From G963676795 sp963677215 (lineage in GTDB: Bacteria; Desulfobacterota; Desulfuromonadia; Desulfuromonadales; Geopsychrobacteraceae): 64,000 bases of DNA. A model generated the notes under the pieces. It did not search any database and was not told where the DNA came from. It saw nothing but the letters and a program-made list of their open reading frames with translations. Shown one piece after another: positions 8,245-16,410 of the stretch. The translations under genes were made by a program, and so were the position numbers. The stretch is taken from contig OY781919.1 in assembly GCA_963677215.1 (NCBI GenBank), positions 1,178,001-1,242,000 of the forward strand. The letters run 5' to 3'. Every line of letters starts with the position of its first letter. Position 1 is the first letter of the stretch.

Positions 8245-9239
8245 AAGTTGTTTTGCCTGTCGCCGGTAAGGGGACGCGCCTGCGGCCGCACACCCATACC
8301 AAAGCCAAGTCACTGGTCAATGTCGCGGGGAAAACGGTTCTGCAGCATATCATTGAACGGCTGCAGCCCCTGAATGTCGAAGAGTATATCTTCATTACCG
8401 ATGAAAACGGGGCGCAGATTTCCGATTTCATGGCCCTGCAGTTCCCCGAACTGAACTGCAGCTACTATATTCAGCAGGAACGTCTGGGGCCAGCCCACGC
8501 GGTGGCACTGGCCGCTCCTTCGATCGCGGCCGGGGATGAACTGCTGATTGTTTTCAACGACACCATCTTCGTCACCGATCTGACCCGCATTCCAGAGCTC
8601 TGTGCAGGGGCTGACGGTCTGATCTATTCCAAGGAGGTTGAGGATTACCAGCGTTTCGGGGTCAACGTCCTCAAAGGCGACTATATCGTCGATATGGTCG
8701 AAAAGCCGGACACCCCGATCTCCAGACTGGCCCAGGTCGGACTCTATTATATGAAGGATGGCGCCGGGTTCATCAAGGCGATCGAAGATACCATCGCCGC
8801 TGGCGAAACGGTCAAAGGGGAGTATTATCTGCCGGCCGTATTCATGCGCATGATCAGCGAGGGAATGAAGTTCAAGGCTCCGGAGATCGATGCCTGGCTC
8901 GACTGCGGCAAGCCGGAAACCCTGCTCGAAACCAACCGTTTCCTGCTTAAAGGGCGCCATCATATTCACGGCGACGTCAAGGACTGCGTACTGATCGAAC
9001 CTGTTCACATTGAAGCCGGAGCCGTGGTGCGCAATTCTATCATCGGCCCGAACGTCTCCATCGCCGCCGGCAGCGAGATCGAGTTCAGCGTCATCAGCGA
9101 ATCGATCATCAATACCGGTGACAAGGTCACTCATCTGGTTCTCCATCAGTCGTTGCTCGGTGATCATGTTTCGTTGCTCGGCGCTCCGCGCCGGATGAAC
9201 ATCGGTGATCACTCGCTGATCGTCATGGACCGCTCCTGA
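8241..9239 (+). CDS. Sugar nucleotidyltransferase with C-terminal beta-helix
   Basis: 332 aa. The N-terminal part is a nucleotidyltransferase fold of the glucose-1-phosphate thymidylyl/uridylyltransferase group: signature VVLPVAGKGTRLRPHT, then YYIQQERLGPAHAV, VFNDTIF in the metal-binding position, and WLDCGKPETLLETNRFLL. From about residue 235 hexapeptide-like repeats (VLIEPVHIEAGAVVRNS) indicate a left-handed beta-helix. It would make an NDP-sugar for envelope polysaccharide. The sugar and nucleotide cannot be fixed from sequence alone. It is coupled to the upstream gene by ATGA. Confidence 0.88.
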   Translation: MKVVLPVAGKGTRLRPHTHTKAKSLVNVAGKTVLQHIIERLQPLNVEEYIFITDENGAQISDFMALQFPELNCSYYIQQERLGPAHAVALAAPSIAAGDELLIVFNDTIFVTDLTRIPELCAGADGLIYSKEVEDYQRFGVNVLKGDYIVDMVEKPDTPISRLAQVGLYYMKDGAGFIKAIEDTIAAGETVKGEYYLPAVFMRMISEGMKFKAPEIDAWLDCGKPETLLETNRFLLKGRHHIHGDVKDCVLIEPVHIEAGAVVRNSIIGPNVSIAAGSEIEFSVISESIINTGDKVTHLVLHQSLLGDHVSLLGAPRRMNIGDHSLIVMDRS

Positions 9240-9243
9240 TCCC

Positions 9244-10839
9244 ATGAATCATCTGCACCAGTACCTGCCCTATCTGATCCCCCCCGTACTGGGAGGGATC
9301 ATCGGTTATGTTACCAATTATGTGGCGATTCGTATGCTCTTCAGGCCGCTACGCCCGTGGCGGATTTTCGGCCTGCGGGTGCCTCTGACGCCGGGGATCA
9401 TTCCGGCCAAGCGGGGCGAGCTGGCGCGCAAGATGGGCGAGATGGTGGGCGACCATCTGCTGACGGCAGACGATGTCGGCCGGGCATTTGCCAAGGAATC
9501 GATTCAGCGCGAGTTACGTCTGACCGTTGCGGACAAGTTGGGCGAACTTTTGGATCGGCCTCTTGGTCCGTTAGAGACCCTGGTTCCCGAGCGTTTTCGC
9601 AGGCGATTTTCTGACTTAATCGGCATCTTTCAGGCCAAAACGGTCAGAGTTGTCGGTGAGTATCTGCACAGCGCAGATTTCGAAATGCGCCTGCGGGTTT
9701 ACCTTGATCGTCAGCTCGATGAGCTTTTGGCCCGTGATCTGGCCAGTTACCTGAGCCCGGAGCGCGAACGTCAGCTTCAGGGACACCTTGAGAAACTGAT
9801 CAGGGAGCTGATCCTCTCGGAAAAAACCGGCCAGCTGGTCGGTGGCTATATCGATCGCAAAACCGACCAGCTTTTAAGTAGCGACAAGACATTGCGCCAG
9901 CTGCTGCCGGAGGATCTGGTCGAGGTTCTCATCGCGCAGCTCGAAAAGGAATTGCCGCCGCTGATCGAGAAATTCGGCGGCATGCTCTATGATCCGCAGT
10001 TTCGCAGCAGGCTGATCGACAAGGGGAAACAGGCGATCGATGGTTTTCTCGATTCGCTCGGTGGTCTGGCCGGGCTGCTCAGCGGGTTCATCGATCTGAA
10101 CAAGATCTATGATAAGATCCCCGGCTTTCTTGATCAGGCCGGAGATCAGATTGCCGCCTGGCTCAAGGAGGAGAAGACCCAGGCCCAGCTCACCCACTTC
10201 CTGCGTGAGCGCATCGATCATTTCCTCGATCGGCCGGTCAGCAGTTTTGTCGAGCATCTCTCCTACGACAAGGTGACCGGGATCAAGGGCTTTGTCCGTG
10301 ACCGGATCATCACCGCCCTGCAGTCGGAAAAGACCGTCGACAGTGCAGTCATTCTCGCTGAGAGCGCTCTGGACCGGGTTAAGGATCAGTCGTTTGCCGA
10401 GCTGCTTGATCGTTGTCTGCCCGACGGCGGGGTTGCAAGTGGCCGCCAGTTGCTGGCGGACAGAACCCTGACCACGTTGCGTTCTGCGCAGCTGCACAAA
10501 GCCTTTGAGGAGGTTCTGAAAGAGCAGACCGACAAGTGGATCTACCAGAAGCCGATCGGTCTGCTTTCAATGAAACTACCGGGCGATGTGCGCCAGGAGC
10601 TTGAGGTTGGCAGCTGCCAGTTGGTTGAAGAGATGCTCAAAAAGGAAGCGCCCAGGCTGGTCGATACGCTCAACGTCTGTCGCATGGTTGAAGAAAAGGT
10701 CAACAGTCTCGATCTGCTTCAGGTTGAAGGGCTGCTGATGGGGGTGATGAAGGAACAGTTCAAGTACATCAACCTGTTCGGAGCTCTGCTCGGTTTTCTC
10801 ATCGGTTGTCTTAACCTGCTGGTGATCGGTCTGTTCTGA
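9244..10839 (+). CDS. DUF445 family membrane protein
   Basis: 531 aa. The family pattern is an N-terminal membrane helix with GGIIGYVTNYVAIRMLFRP, a long charged alpha-helical region with repeated ELLDR-like segments, and a C-terminal hydrophobic helix (FGALLGFLIGCLNLLVIGL). The function of DUF445 proteins is not established; the topology suggests two membrane anchors with a large soluble domain between. It begins four bases after the nucleotidyltransferase stop and is likely the last gene of that operon. Confidence 0.88.
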   Translation: MNHLHQYLPYLIPPVLGGIIGYVTNYVAIRMLFRPLRPWRIFGLRVPLTPGIIPAKRGELARKMGEMVGDHLLTADDVGRAFAKESIQRELRLTVADKLGELLDRPLGPLETLVPERFRRRFSDLIGIFQAKTVRVVGEYLHSADFEMRLRVYLDRQLDELLARDLASYLSPERERQLQGHLEKLIRELILSEKTGQLVGGYIDRKTDQLLSSDKTLRQLLPEDLVEVLIAQLEKELPPLIEKFGGMLYDPQFRSRLIDKGKQAIDGFLDSLGGLAGLLSGFIDLNKIYDKIPGFLDQAGDQIAAWLKEEKTQAQLTHFLRERIDHFLDRPVSSFVEHLSYDKVTGIKGFVRDRIITALQSEKTVDSAVILAESALDRVKDQSFAELLDRCLPDGGVASGRQLLADRTLTTLRSAQLHKAFEEVLKEQTDKWIYQKPIGLLSMKLPGDVRQELEVGSCQLVEEMLKKEAPRLVDTLNVCRMVEEKVNSLDLLQVEGLLMGVMKEQFKYINLFGALLGFLIGCLNLLVIGLF

Positions 10840-10919
10840 CCATAAAAAGCCGGGCACTGGATTTTGCTGCTGCAGCGATGCTAACCTGATACCAGAAGTC
10901 AGCCCAACGAGGAGTGAAT

Positions 10920-11375
10920 ATGGCCCGTGCAACCTTTGCCGCCGGATGTTTCTGGGGTGTTGAAGAAGCCTTTCGTGTTCTCGATGGGGTACTCGAGACC
11001 GCTGTCGGGTATACCGGAGGGAGGGTAGCGCAACCCACCTATGAGCTGGTCTGCAGCGGTGAAACAGGCCACGCCGAAGCGGTGCAAATCGAGTACGATC
11101 CTGAGTGGATCAGTTATGACCGGCTGCTCGAAGTTTTCTGGGGCAAGCATAATCCGACCACGCTCAATCGCCAGGGCTGGGATATCGGTGATCAGTACCG
11201 TTCGGCAATCTTCTATCATGACGAAGAACAGAGAGAGGCTGCTGAACGTTCCAGACAGCTGATTGAAGCTTCCGGAGTATACCGCGATCCGATCGTCACG
11301 GAAATTGTACCGGCAGAGACCTTCTGGCGGGCGGAAGACTATCATCAGAAATATATCCTGAAGCAGAAACAATAA
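10920..11375 (+). CDS. msrA: Peptide-methionine (S)-S-oxide reductase MsrA
   Basis: 151 aa, short MsrA type without an MsrB domain. The catalytic Cys is in AAGCFWGVEEAF; the downstream GYTGG and GHAEAV motifs and YHQKYI near the end match the family. It reduces methionine-S-sulfoxide in proteins. ATG 10920 is chosen over GTG 10914 because GAGGAG lies at the right distance. No signal peptide, so cytosolic repair. It precedes the amino acid importer but is probably independent. Confidence 0.95.
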   Translation: MARATFAAGCFWGVEEAFRVLDGVLETAVGYTGGRVAQPTYELVCSGETGHAEAVQIEYDPEWISYDRLLEVFWGKHNPTTLNRQGWDIGDQYRSAIFYHDEEQREAAERSRQLIEASGVYRDPIVTEIVPAETFWRAEDYHQKYILKQKQ

Positions 11376-11388
11376 CTCCAGATTCAAG

Positions 11389-12216
11389 GTGACGAAAGGA
11401 GGGTTCGTTATCTTTGAAAATATCCTGAAATTTGAACATCCCTTTTCGAAAATCCTGCAGGTCTGTGCCTTTGTACTGGTGTTGGCCGGTTGCTGCCTGG
11501 CACTGTTGCAGGGTGCGGAAAGTCTCGGCTACACCTGGCACTGGCACCGGATCCCACGCTATCTGATTCAGGTATCCGCTTCAGGCTGGCGAGCCGGGCC
11601 TCTGCTGCAGGGGCTGTGGCTGACCCTGGCGATTTCTGTAGTCAGCCTGGTGGTGACACTGCTGATCGGCCTGGTGTCGGCACTGATGCGCCTGTCGGGT
11701 GGAATCATGGCGACCGCTCTGGCACGCATCTACCTTGAAGTGATTCGTAATACACCTCTGCTGGTGCAGATTTTTCTGATCTATTTTGTACTGGCACCTA
11801 TTCTGGGTTTCGGACGCTTAAGTTCGGCGGTGATCGCCCTCAGTCTGTTCGAAGGAGCCTATGCTTCAGAAATCATTCGCGCCGGTATCCTGGCTATCGG
11901 TCGGGGGCAGTGGGAAGCAGGTGCGGCACTCGGGCTGACCCGGGCCGGAACCTATCGTCACATCATTCTGCCCCAGGCTTTGCGTCAGATGATTCCGCCG
12001 CTGACCAGCCAGGGGATTTCACTGATCAAGGATTCGGCCCTGGTTTCAACCATTGCCATCTACGACCTGACTATGCAGGGGCAGCAGATCATCGCCGAGA
12101 GCTTTCTGACTTTCGAGGTCTGGTTCAGCGTCGCGGCGATCTACCTGCTGGTCACCATAGTCTTGAGTATTTTGGTAAAATTTCTGGAATATCGAATGGC
12201 TACGTACCTGAACTGA
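11389..12216 (+). CDS. Polar amino acid ABC transporter permease (first of two)
   Basis: About 275 aa, with the HisM/GlnP-type inner-membrane domain. The EAA loop that contacts the ATPase is EAGAALGLTRAGTYRHIILP, and IRNTPLLVQIFLIYFVL is the usual permease helix. The start is uncertain: a strong AAAGGAGG lies inside the frame 3 to 10 codons after GTG 11389, followed by GTT and ATC but no ATG, so initiation at 11389 or at ATC 11410 are both possible. It is the first gene of permease-SBP-permease; the second permease resembles it, giving a heterodimer. Confidence 0.9.
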   Translation: MTKGGFVIFENILKFEHPFSKILQVCAFVLVLAGCCLALLQGAESLGYTWHWHRIPRYLIQVSASGWRAGPLLQGLWLTLAISVVSLVVTLLIGLVSALMRLSGGIMATALARIYLEVIRNTPLLVQIFLIYFVLAPILGFGRLSSAVIALSLFEGAYASEIIRAGILAIGRGQWEAGAALGLTRAGTYRHIILPQALRQMIPPLTSQGISLIKDSALVSTIAIYDLTMQGQQIIAESFLTFEVWFSVAAIYLLVTIVLSILVKFLEYRMATYLN

Positions 12217-12233
12217 AGAATAAGGAGAGGACC

Positions 12234-13055
12234 ATGTCACGACGCCTGAGTTTATGCCTGATGCTGCTGATTGCTTTTGCTCTTCCCGCCTTTGCTGCCG
12301 ACCTGCGTCAGGATCTCGCCCAGGCGAGCAGCCTGGAACAGGTGATTAACAAAAACCGCTTGAGGGTGGGCTTTTCAACTTTTGTCCCCTGGGCGATGAA
12401 GGACAAAACCGGTGGCTATACCGGTTTCGAGATCGAGGTGGCCAAGCGCTTGGCCGAAGATATGGGGGTTGAGATCGAATTCGTACCGACCAAATGGTCG
12501 GGGATCATCCCGGCCCTGCTGACCGGTAAGTTCGACATCATCATCGGTGGCATGGGGATCACCCCGGAGCGCAATCTCAAGGTCAATTTCAGCGCTGCCT
12601 ATGAATATTCGGGAATGTCGCTTGTCGCCAACAGTCAGCTAGCAGGTAACCTGAACAGCCTTGAGGAATTCAACAAGCCGGACTTGACCATTGTTGCCAG
12701 AATCGGCACGACCGCCGCCGATGCGGCAAAAAAATACCTGCCGGAAGCTCAACTGCGTCTGTTTGACGATGAGGGGCAGGCCCTCCAGGAGGTACTCAAC
12801 GACCGCGCTGCAGCGATGATTTCATCCCAGCCGTTTCCGGAATTTCAGAGCCTGAAATACCAGGATAAGCTCTACCTGCCGCTGGCCGGTGAAACCTTTA
12901 CCAGGGAGCCGATCGGCTTTGCCGTGCGGAAAGGGGACCCGGATTTTCTCAATTTTCTCAACAACTGGATTCAGGTACGCAGTGCTGACGGCTGGTTGCA
13001 GGAGCGCTATCGCTATTGGTTCACCACCCAGGAGTGGAAGGACCAGGTTGAATAG
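12234..13055 (+). CDS. Amino acid ABC transporter periplasmic binding protein
   Basis: 273 aa from ATG 12234, after AAGGAGAGGACC. A signal peptide (LSLCLMLLIAFALPAFAAD) is followed by a family 3 solute-binding domain: LRVGFSTFVPWAMKD, GYTGFEIEVAKRLAEDMGV, FDIIIGGMGITPERN and RIGTTAADAAKKYLPEA. It captures a polar amino acid, perhaps glutamate/aspartate or an arginine-type substrate; specificity is not readable. It is flanked by the two permease genes of the same importer. An upstream extension of the frame overlaps the permease gene and is not coding. Confidence 0.92.
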   Translation: MSRRLSLCLMLLIAFALPAFAADLRQDLAQASSLEQVINKNRLRVGFSTFVPWAMKDKTGGYTGFEIEVAKRLAEDMGVEIEFVPTKWSGIIPALLTGKFDIIIGGMGITPERNLKVNFSAAYEYSGMSLVANSQLAGNLNSLEEFNKPDLTIVARIGTTAADAAKKYLPEAQLRLFDDEGQALQEVLNDRAAAMISSQPFPEFQSLKYQDKLYLPLAGETFTREPIGFAVRKGDPDFLNFLNNWIQVRSADGWLQERYRYWFTTQEWKDQVE

Positions 13056-13112
13056 CTATCTGCCCTGGGGCGCCCCCGCGCCCTTTGGCCGGGGGGAGGT
13101 GAAGCTGCTGCA

Positions 13113-13991
13113 ATGCTGAAGCGGAGAAAACCCTGGGGGAGGGTCGATACCTTGCTACTGATTCTGACCCTCGGGTTCATCACTTTTCTTGGTTACCGGG
13201 TCTTTTTCGATCTTGAGTACCGGTGGAACTGGCAGGTCATTCCGCAGTACCTGGTGCGCCATGACGCAGCCCGTGGGTGGGTCCCCAACCTGCTGCTTGA
13301 AGGGTTGCTGACAACCATCCGCCTGAGCGTCTGGAGTCTGCTGCTGGCTCTGCCGCTGGGGGTTCTCATCGGTCTGCTGCGCACCGGCCACTCCCTGCTG
13401 AGCCGCCTGATGGGTGGAACCTACGTTGCCCTGTTGCGCAACCTGCCGCCGCTGGTGCTGATCCTGATCTTCTATTTTTTCGTCAGCGATCAGCTCCTGC
13501 CGCATCTTGAAATCTCCGAACTGGTGAGAGGTCTGCCCAGCTTTCTACAGGGCTCTATCGCTATGTTGCTGGCTCCGACCGATCAGCTTGAGGCCTTTAT
13601 CGCTGCGGTTGTCACCCTTGCCCTGTTTGAGGGGGCCTATATCGCCGAGATTGTCCGGGCCGGCATCAACAGCCTCGACCGAGGCCAATGGGATGCGGGG
13701 CAGGCGCTGGGGATGGGGCGCCGGCAACTTCTGCGTCACATCATTCTGCCTCAGGCTTTTCAGCGGATGATCCCGGCGCTGGCCGGGCAGGCGATTTCGA
13801 CGATCAAGGATTCGGCGATTGTTTCGGTGATTTCCATTCAGGAGCTGACTTTTCAGGGAATGGAGCTGATGGCGGCAACCTATCTGACCTTTGAAGTCTG
13901 GATCACGGTGACGATTCTCTATTTTCTGCTGACCTACTGTTGTTCCTGGTTGGCGGCAAAACTGGAGAAAAGGTTGGCTGTGAAGTATTGA
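13113..13991 (+). CDS. Polar amino acid ABC transporter permease (second of two)
   Basis: 292 aa, with several membrane helices and an EAA loop (DAGQALGMGRRQLLRHIILP) very similar to the first permease. It completes the membrane channel of the importer. Such operons normally end with a GlnQ/HisP-type ATPase gene, but none follows: after the stop comes 345 bases without a credible gene and then a broken gene with an IS3 element. Either the ATPase is encoded elsewhere or it was lost in the rearrangement. Confidence 0.9.
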   Translation: MLKRRKPWGRVDTLLLILTLGFITFLGYRVFFDLEYRWNWQVIPQYLVRHDAARGWVPNLLLEGLLTTIRLSVWSLLLALPLGVLIGLLRTGHSLLSRLMGGTYVALLRNLPPLVLILIFYFFVSDQLLPHLEISELVRGLPSFLQGSIAMLLAPTDQLEAFIAAVVTLALFEGAYIAEIVRAGINSLDRGQWDAGQALGMGRRQLLRHIILPQAFQRMIPALAGQAISTIKDSAIVSVISIQELTFQGMELMAATYLTFEVWITVTILYFLLTYCCSWLAAKLEKRLAVKY

Positions 13992-14336
13992 AGTGTAAAA
14001 AATCAGATCTGACAAGACTGACACGGTCAGTTTTTTTCAAGCTTAATAGCCACCTGTACCCGTATCAAATATCCTTAGATGATGTGAAATTGGAATTTGA
14101 CAGGACATTTACAAACGACAAATCAGAGAATCTTTTCCCTTAGTTGAAATCTCATAAATCCTGATTTTTGAAATAACCTACGGACAAAAAAAGAACCTAA
14201 CCGATAAATGTTGTAGAGTTTATTTAATCAAGCACAGTTTCAGCATAAGGCGTTTGCAGTGCGGAAAATAGTCTAAATATTCTTATGGGCGCACTAATAA
14301 AACGGACTTAGCAAATCGTTAAAGTGAGAGAAATGA
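13992..14336. other. Gene-poor, AT-rich spacer
   Basis: 345 bases after the importer operon with lower GC than the flanks. A 67-codon frame at 13940-14143 starts inside the permease gene and looks random. No ATPase remnant, tRNA or strong terminator was recognised. It probably marks the edge of a rearranged zone. Confidence 0.5.
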
Positions 14337-14571
14337 ATGAGTAAATCGGCATTTAGTCTACGTGTGTTCTCGATCTACATGTTCGCCCTCGGGTTGATCC
14401 TTGTGATTGTACCAAACCTGCTACTGTCGATTTTTGGTTTTCTGGAAACGCATGAAGTTTGGATTCGTGTTGTGGGAGCATTGGTGCTGATTCTTGGGTA
14501 TTTTTACTACATGGCTTCCCGTATCGAATTACAAATTTTTTTTCGTTGGTCAATTGCGGCTAGGCTCTCAG
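14337..14571 (+). pseudogene. Small membrane protein gene interrupted by an IS3 element
   Basis: The frame encodes two membrane helices (VFSIYMFALGLILVIVPNLLLSIFG and a second through about residue 62 rich in V, L and I), then RWSIAAR, and is cut at the left end of the insertion sequence; the apparent stop lies in IS DNA. From memory, intact relatives have about 115-125 residues with two further helices. After the IS (15782 on) the rejoined frame gives only a dozen codons before a stop, so decay has continued. ATG 14337 follows AGAGAAATGA weakly. Confidence 0.7.
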
Positions 14572-14621
14572 TGTAAAGCTCCCTCTTTTAGGGCCACCGA
14601 TTCATAGAGTTTCCCGGTGAT

Positions 14622-15446
14622 CTATTGCGCTTCCAAATATTCTTTTGGCGTCAGCTTCCCCAGTGAATCATGGGGCCTGATTTCGTTGTATTCGATAATC
14701 CATTTATCGGTGACTTCGCGAACCTCAGACAAACGATGAAAAACGTAATAATCCAGAATCTCATCACGAAAGGTTCGGTTGAAGCGTTCGATGTATGAAT
14801 TCTGAGTTGGCTTGCCGGGCTTGATGAATTCTAGCTCGACATTGTTGTCTTCAGCCCAGGCCGACAGTTTCAGCGAAATAAATTCTGGACCGTTATCCAT
14901 GCGTAGCTTTGCCGGATAGCCTCGCCAGGAAACGATCCGCTCCAGCGTGCGAATGACCCGCTCTGCAGGCAAATTTAAGTCGACTTCGATCGCTAGGGCC
15001 TCGCGGTTGAAGTCGTCGATCACGTTAAAGGTCCGAAATCGACGCCCACACCAAAGGGCATCACTCATAAAATCTATGGACCAACAGTGGTTGGCCTGAG
15101 CAGGCACCGACAGGGGCTGTGGATTACGAATCGGCAATCGCTTCTTGCCCTTACGGCGAAAGTTCAGCTTCAAATGGCAATAAACACGATGGACACGCTT
15201 GTGGTTCCATCTGTGCCCCCGCCGACGAATAAGATCAAAAAGCTTGCTAAACCCATAGCGAGGGTATTTTTCGGCAAGTTCCTGAAGTAGCTCGATAACC
15301 AGCTGATCCTTGTTGGGCTTCGGCCGATAACTATAGACCGATCTACTCAAGGATAATGCATTGCAGGCAGCTCGCTGGCTCAAGCGATGCCGCTGTCTGG
15401 CGTAATCGACCAGTTCACGCTTCTCCGTCGGCGTCAGAGCTTTTTT
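14622..15446 (-). CDS. IS3-family transposase OrfB (made as OrfAB by -1 frameshift)
   Basis: rve integrase-core transposase. The DDE residues are in SIDFMSDALW, RMDNGPEFIS and NSYIERFNRTFRDEIL, with an N-terminal HTH_21-like part (RYGFSKLFDLIRRRGHRWN). The frame is open back to a slippery A-AAA-AAG at 15446-15440, where orfA (stop at 15434-15436) can shift by -1 and continue as LTPTEKRELVDYARQRHRLS. A TTG at 15383 could give a shorter OrfB. No internal stop is seen, so the catalytic domain looks functional. Confidence 0.9.
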   Translation of the reverse strand, partial: KKALTPTEKRELVDYARQRHRLSQRAACNALSLSRSVYSYRPKPNKDQLVIELLQELAEKYPRYGFSKLFDLIRRRGHRWNHKRVHRVYCHLKLNFRRKGKKRLPIRNPQPLSVPAQANHCWSIDFMSDALWCGRRFRTFNVIDDFNREALAIEVDLNLPAERVIRTLERIVSWRGYPAKLRMDNGPEFISLKLSAWAEDNNVELEFIKPGKPTQNSYIERFNRTFRDEILDYYVFHRLSEVREVTDKWIIEYNEIRPHDSLGKLTPKEYLEAQ

Positions 15447-15700
15447 TCGATGATATCTTTCAGCGCTCTGTTTTCGAGGCTGAGATCGGCAAACATCTGT
15501 TTGAGCTTGCGGTTCTCTTCTTCGACTTCTTTGAGGCGCTTGATATCGGAGGCTTCCATGCCGCCGTATTTTGATTTCCAGTTGTAGTAGGTCGCATCGG
15601 AAATGCCGTGTTCACGGCAAACATCTTTAACGGTTCGACCGGCTTCAACTTCTTTGAGAATCTTGACGATCTGCGTTTCTTTGAATCGAGTTTTCCGCAC
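15434..15700 (-). CDS. IS3-family transposase OrfA
   Basis: 88 aa. N-terminal helix-turn-helix of the IS407 type (TVKDVCREHGISDATYYNWK) followed by a leucine-zipper-like helix (RLKEVEEENRKLKQMFADL) that dimerises. It binds the IS ends and, through the programmed frameshift near its stop, forms the N-terminus of the OrfAB transposase. ATG at 15700. Confidence 0.92.
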   Translation of the reverse strand: MRKTRFKETQIVKILKEVEAGRTVKDVCREHGISDATYYNWKSKYGGMEASDIKRLKEVEEENRKLKQMFADLSLENRALKDIIEKKL

Positions 15701-15781
15701 TGGTGTGCCCTCCCTTGACTGATCGAGTATGCGGGAAAACTCTAAAAATTGCTGGCCCTATTTTAAGGGATGGTTACACAG

Positions 15782-16410
15782 GTGTCCATACCCTTTTAGC
15801 AATGCCATTTGGTATGTAGACATGCAGCAGAAGTAACTGGTAACGGAATATTTCTATGACAAGTTAGATCTGCCGGATTAATCAGATCTTTGTACGGAGT
15901 GTCGAGGGAGTAGGTATTTCTGAAATTTCCGTTAAGAATTGATGGTACAAAACAATGTGACACAAAGCTGCTACTGGTACCAGGCCTAGCTTGACTTCAA
16001 GGGGTAATATTTCAGCAAGAGCGGCAACATTGAAATCATAGAGAATATCATTTATCAACTTAGCCAGTCGGCCTGAGGCACAGGGACGCCATGAGCAGAA
16101 TTTCCCGTCCAAACAGTCCAAGAAATGGCCTAACTATGTTGAAAATCTGCTTGGCGGCTGACTTGATCATGTAATTCTCATAAATAGGCATATATGAAAA
16201 AAGCTGTTGGGTCATTTCCGACGGCTTTTCTGTTCCAGAAACGCTATATTTTGAACTATTTTAGTTCGTGTATCGTACTAAGGCTTGGCTATCAACAATT
16301 AAAGTACGTTGTCAGTTATTCCGAAATCATTGCTATAAATTTGCAAACCGGTAAAGCAACTTTAGATATACGTCCCCCGCCATTAAAGCGAGGAATTGTC
16401 CTATAAGACT
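15782..16410. other. Degenerate spacer after the IS element
   Basis: About 630 bases without a convincing gene. The first ~120 bases may be the decayed end of the gene split by the IS: pieces reading LLAMPFGM and then, in another frame, HAAEVTGNGIFL would fit a lost membrane helix. A 79-codon frame on the minus strand (15882-16121) and a 70-codon frame on the plus strand (16194-16406) show no recognisable family and are not called. Base composition is AT-rich compared with the genes outside. Confidence 0.45.
16199..16229. terminator. Hairpin with A-run and T-run flanks
   Basis: An 11-base stem (AAAAGCTGTTG with CGACGGCTTTT, three G-U pairs) and a short loop. Position and flanks suit a terminator for transcripts from either side, in particular for the MFS-Usp gene, which ends at 16411 and is transcribed leftward. 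Confidence 0.5.

Larger units (their letters stand above)
14572..15778 (-). mobile_element. IS3-family insertion sequence (IS407-like), 1207 bp
   Basis: Both ends were located. The left end begins TGTAAAGCTCCCT and the right end, read inward, begins TGTAACCATCCCT; the imperfect inverted repeats continue with AGGGCCA and AGAGTT blocks over about 45 bases. The element is flanked by CAG at 14569-14571 and 15779-15781, a 3-bp target duplication as expected for IS3 elements. It carries orfA and orfB on the minus strand joined by a -1 frameshift site. Both frames are intact, so it may still be active. Confidence 0.9.

Noticed and set aside
13940..14143. 67-codon frame after the second permease
   Set aside because: Starts inside the permease gene, lacks a ribosome site, and shows no similarity to an ABC ATPase or any family I know.
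15882..16121. 79-codon minus-strand frame in the degenerate spacer
   Set aside because: Some hydrophobic pattern (EILPLEVKLGLVPVAALC) but no family, no clear start signal; might be a gene fragment, not supportable.
16339..16380. GCAAACC motif that recalls a GEMM c-di-GMP riboswitch
   Set aside because: The rest of the GEMM core (paired P1, GGACGCAAAGCC-type segment) is missing; a chance match.
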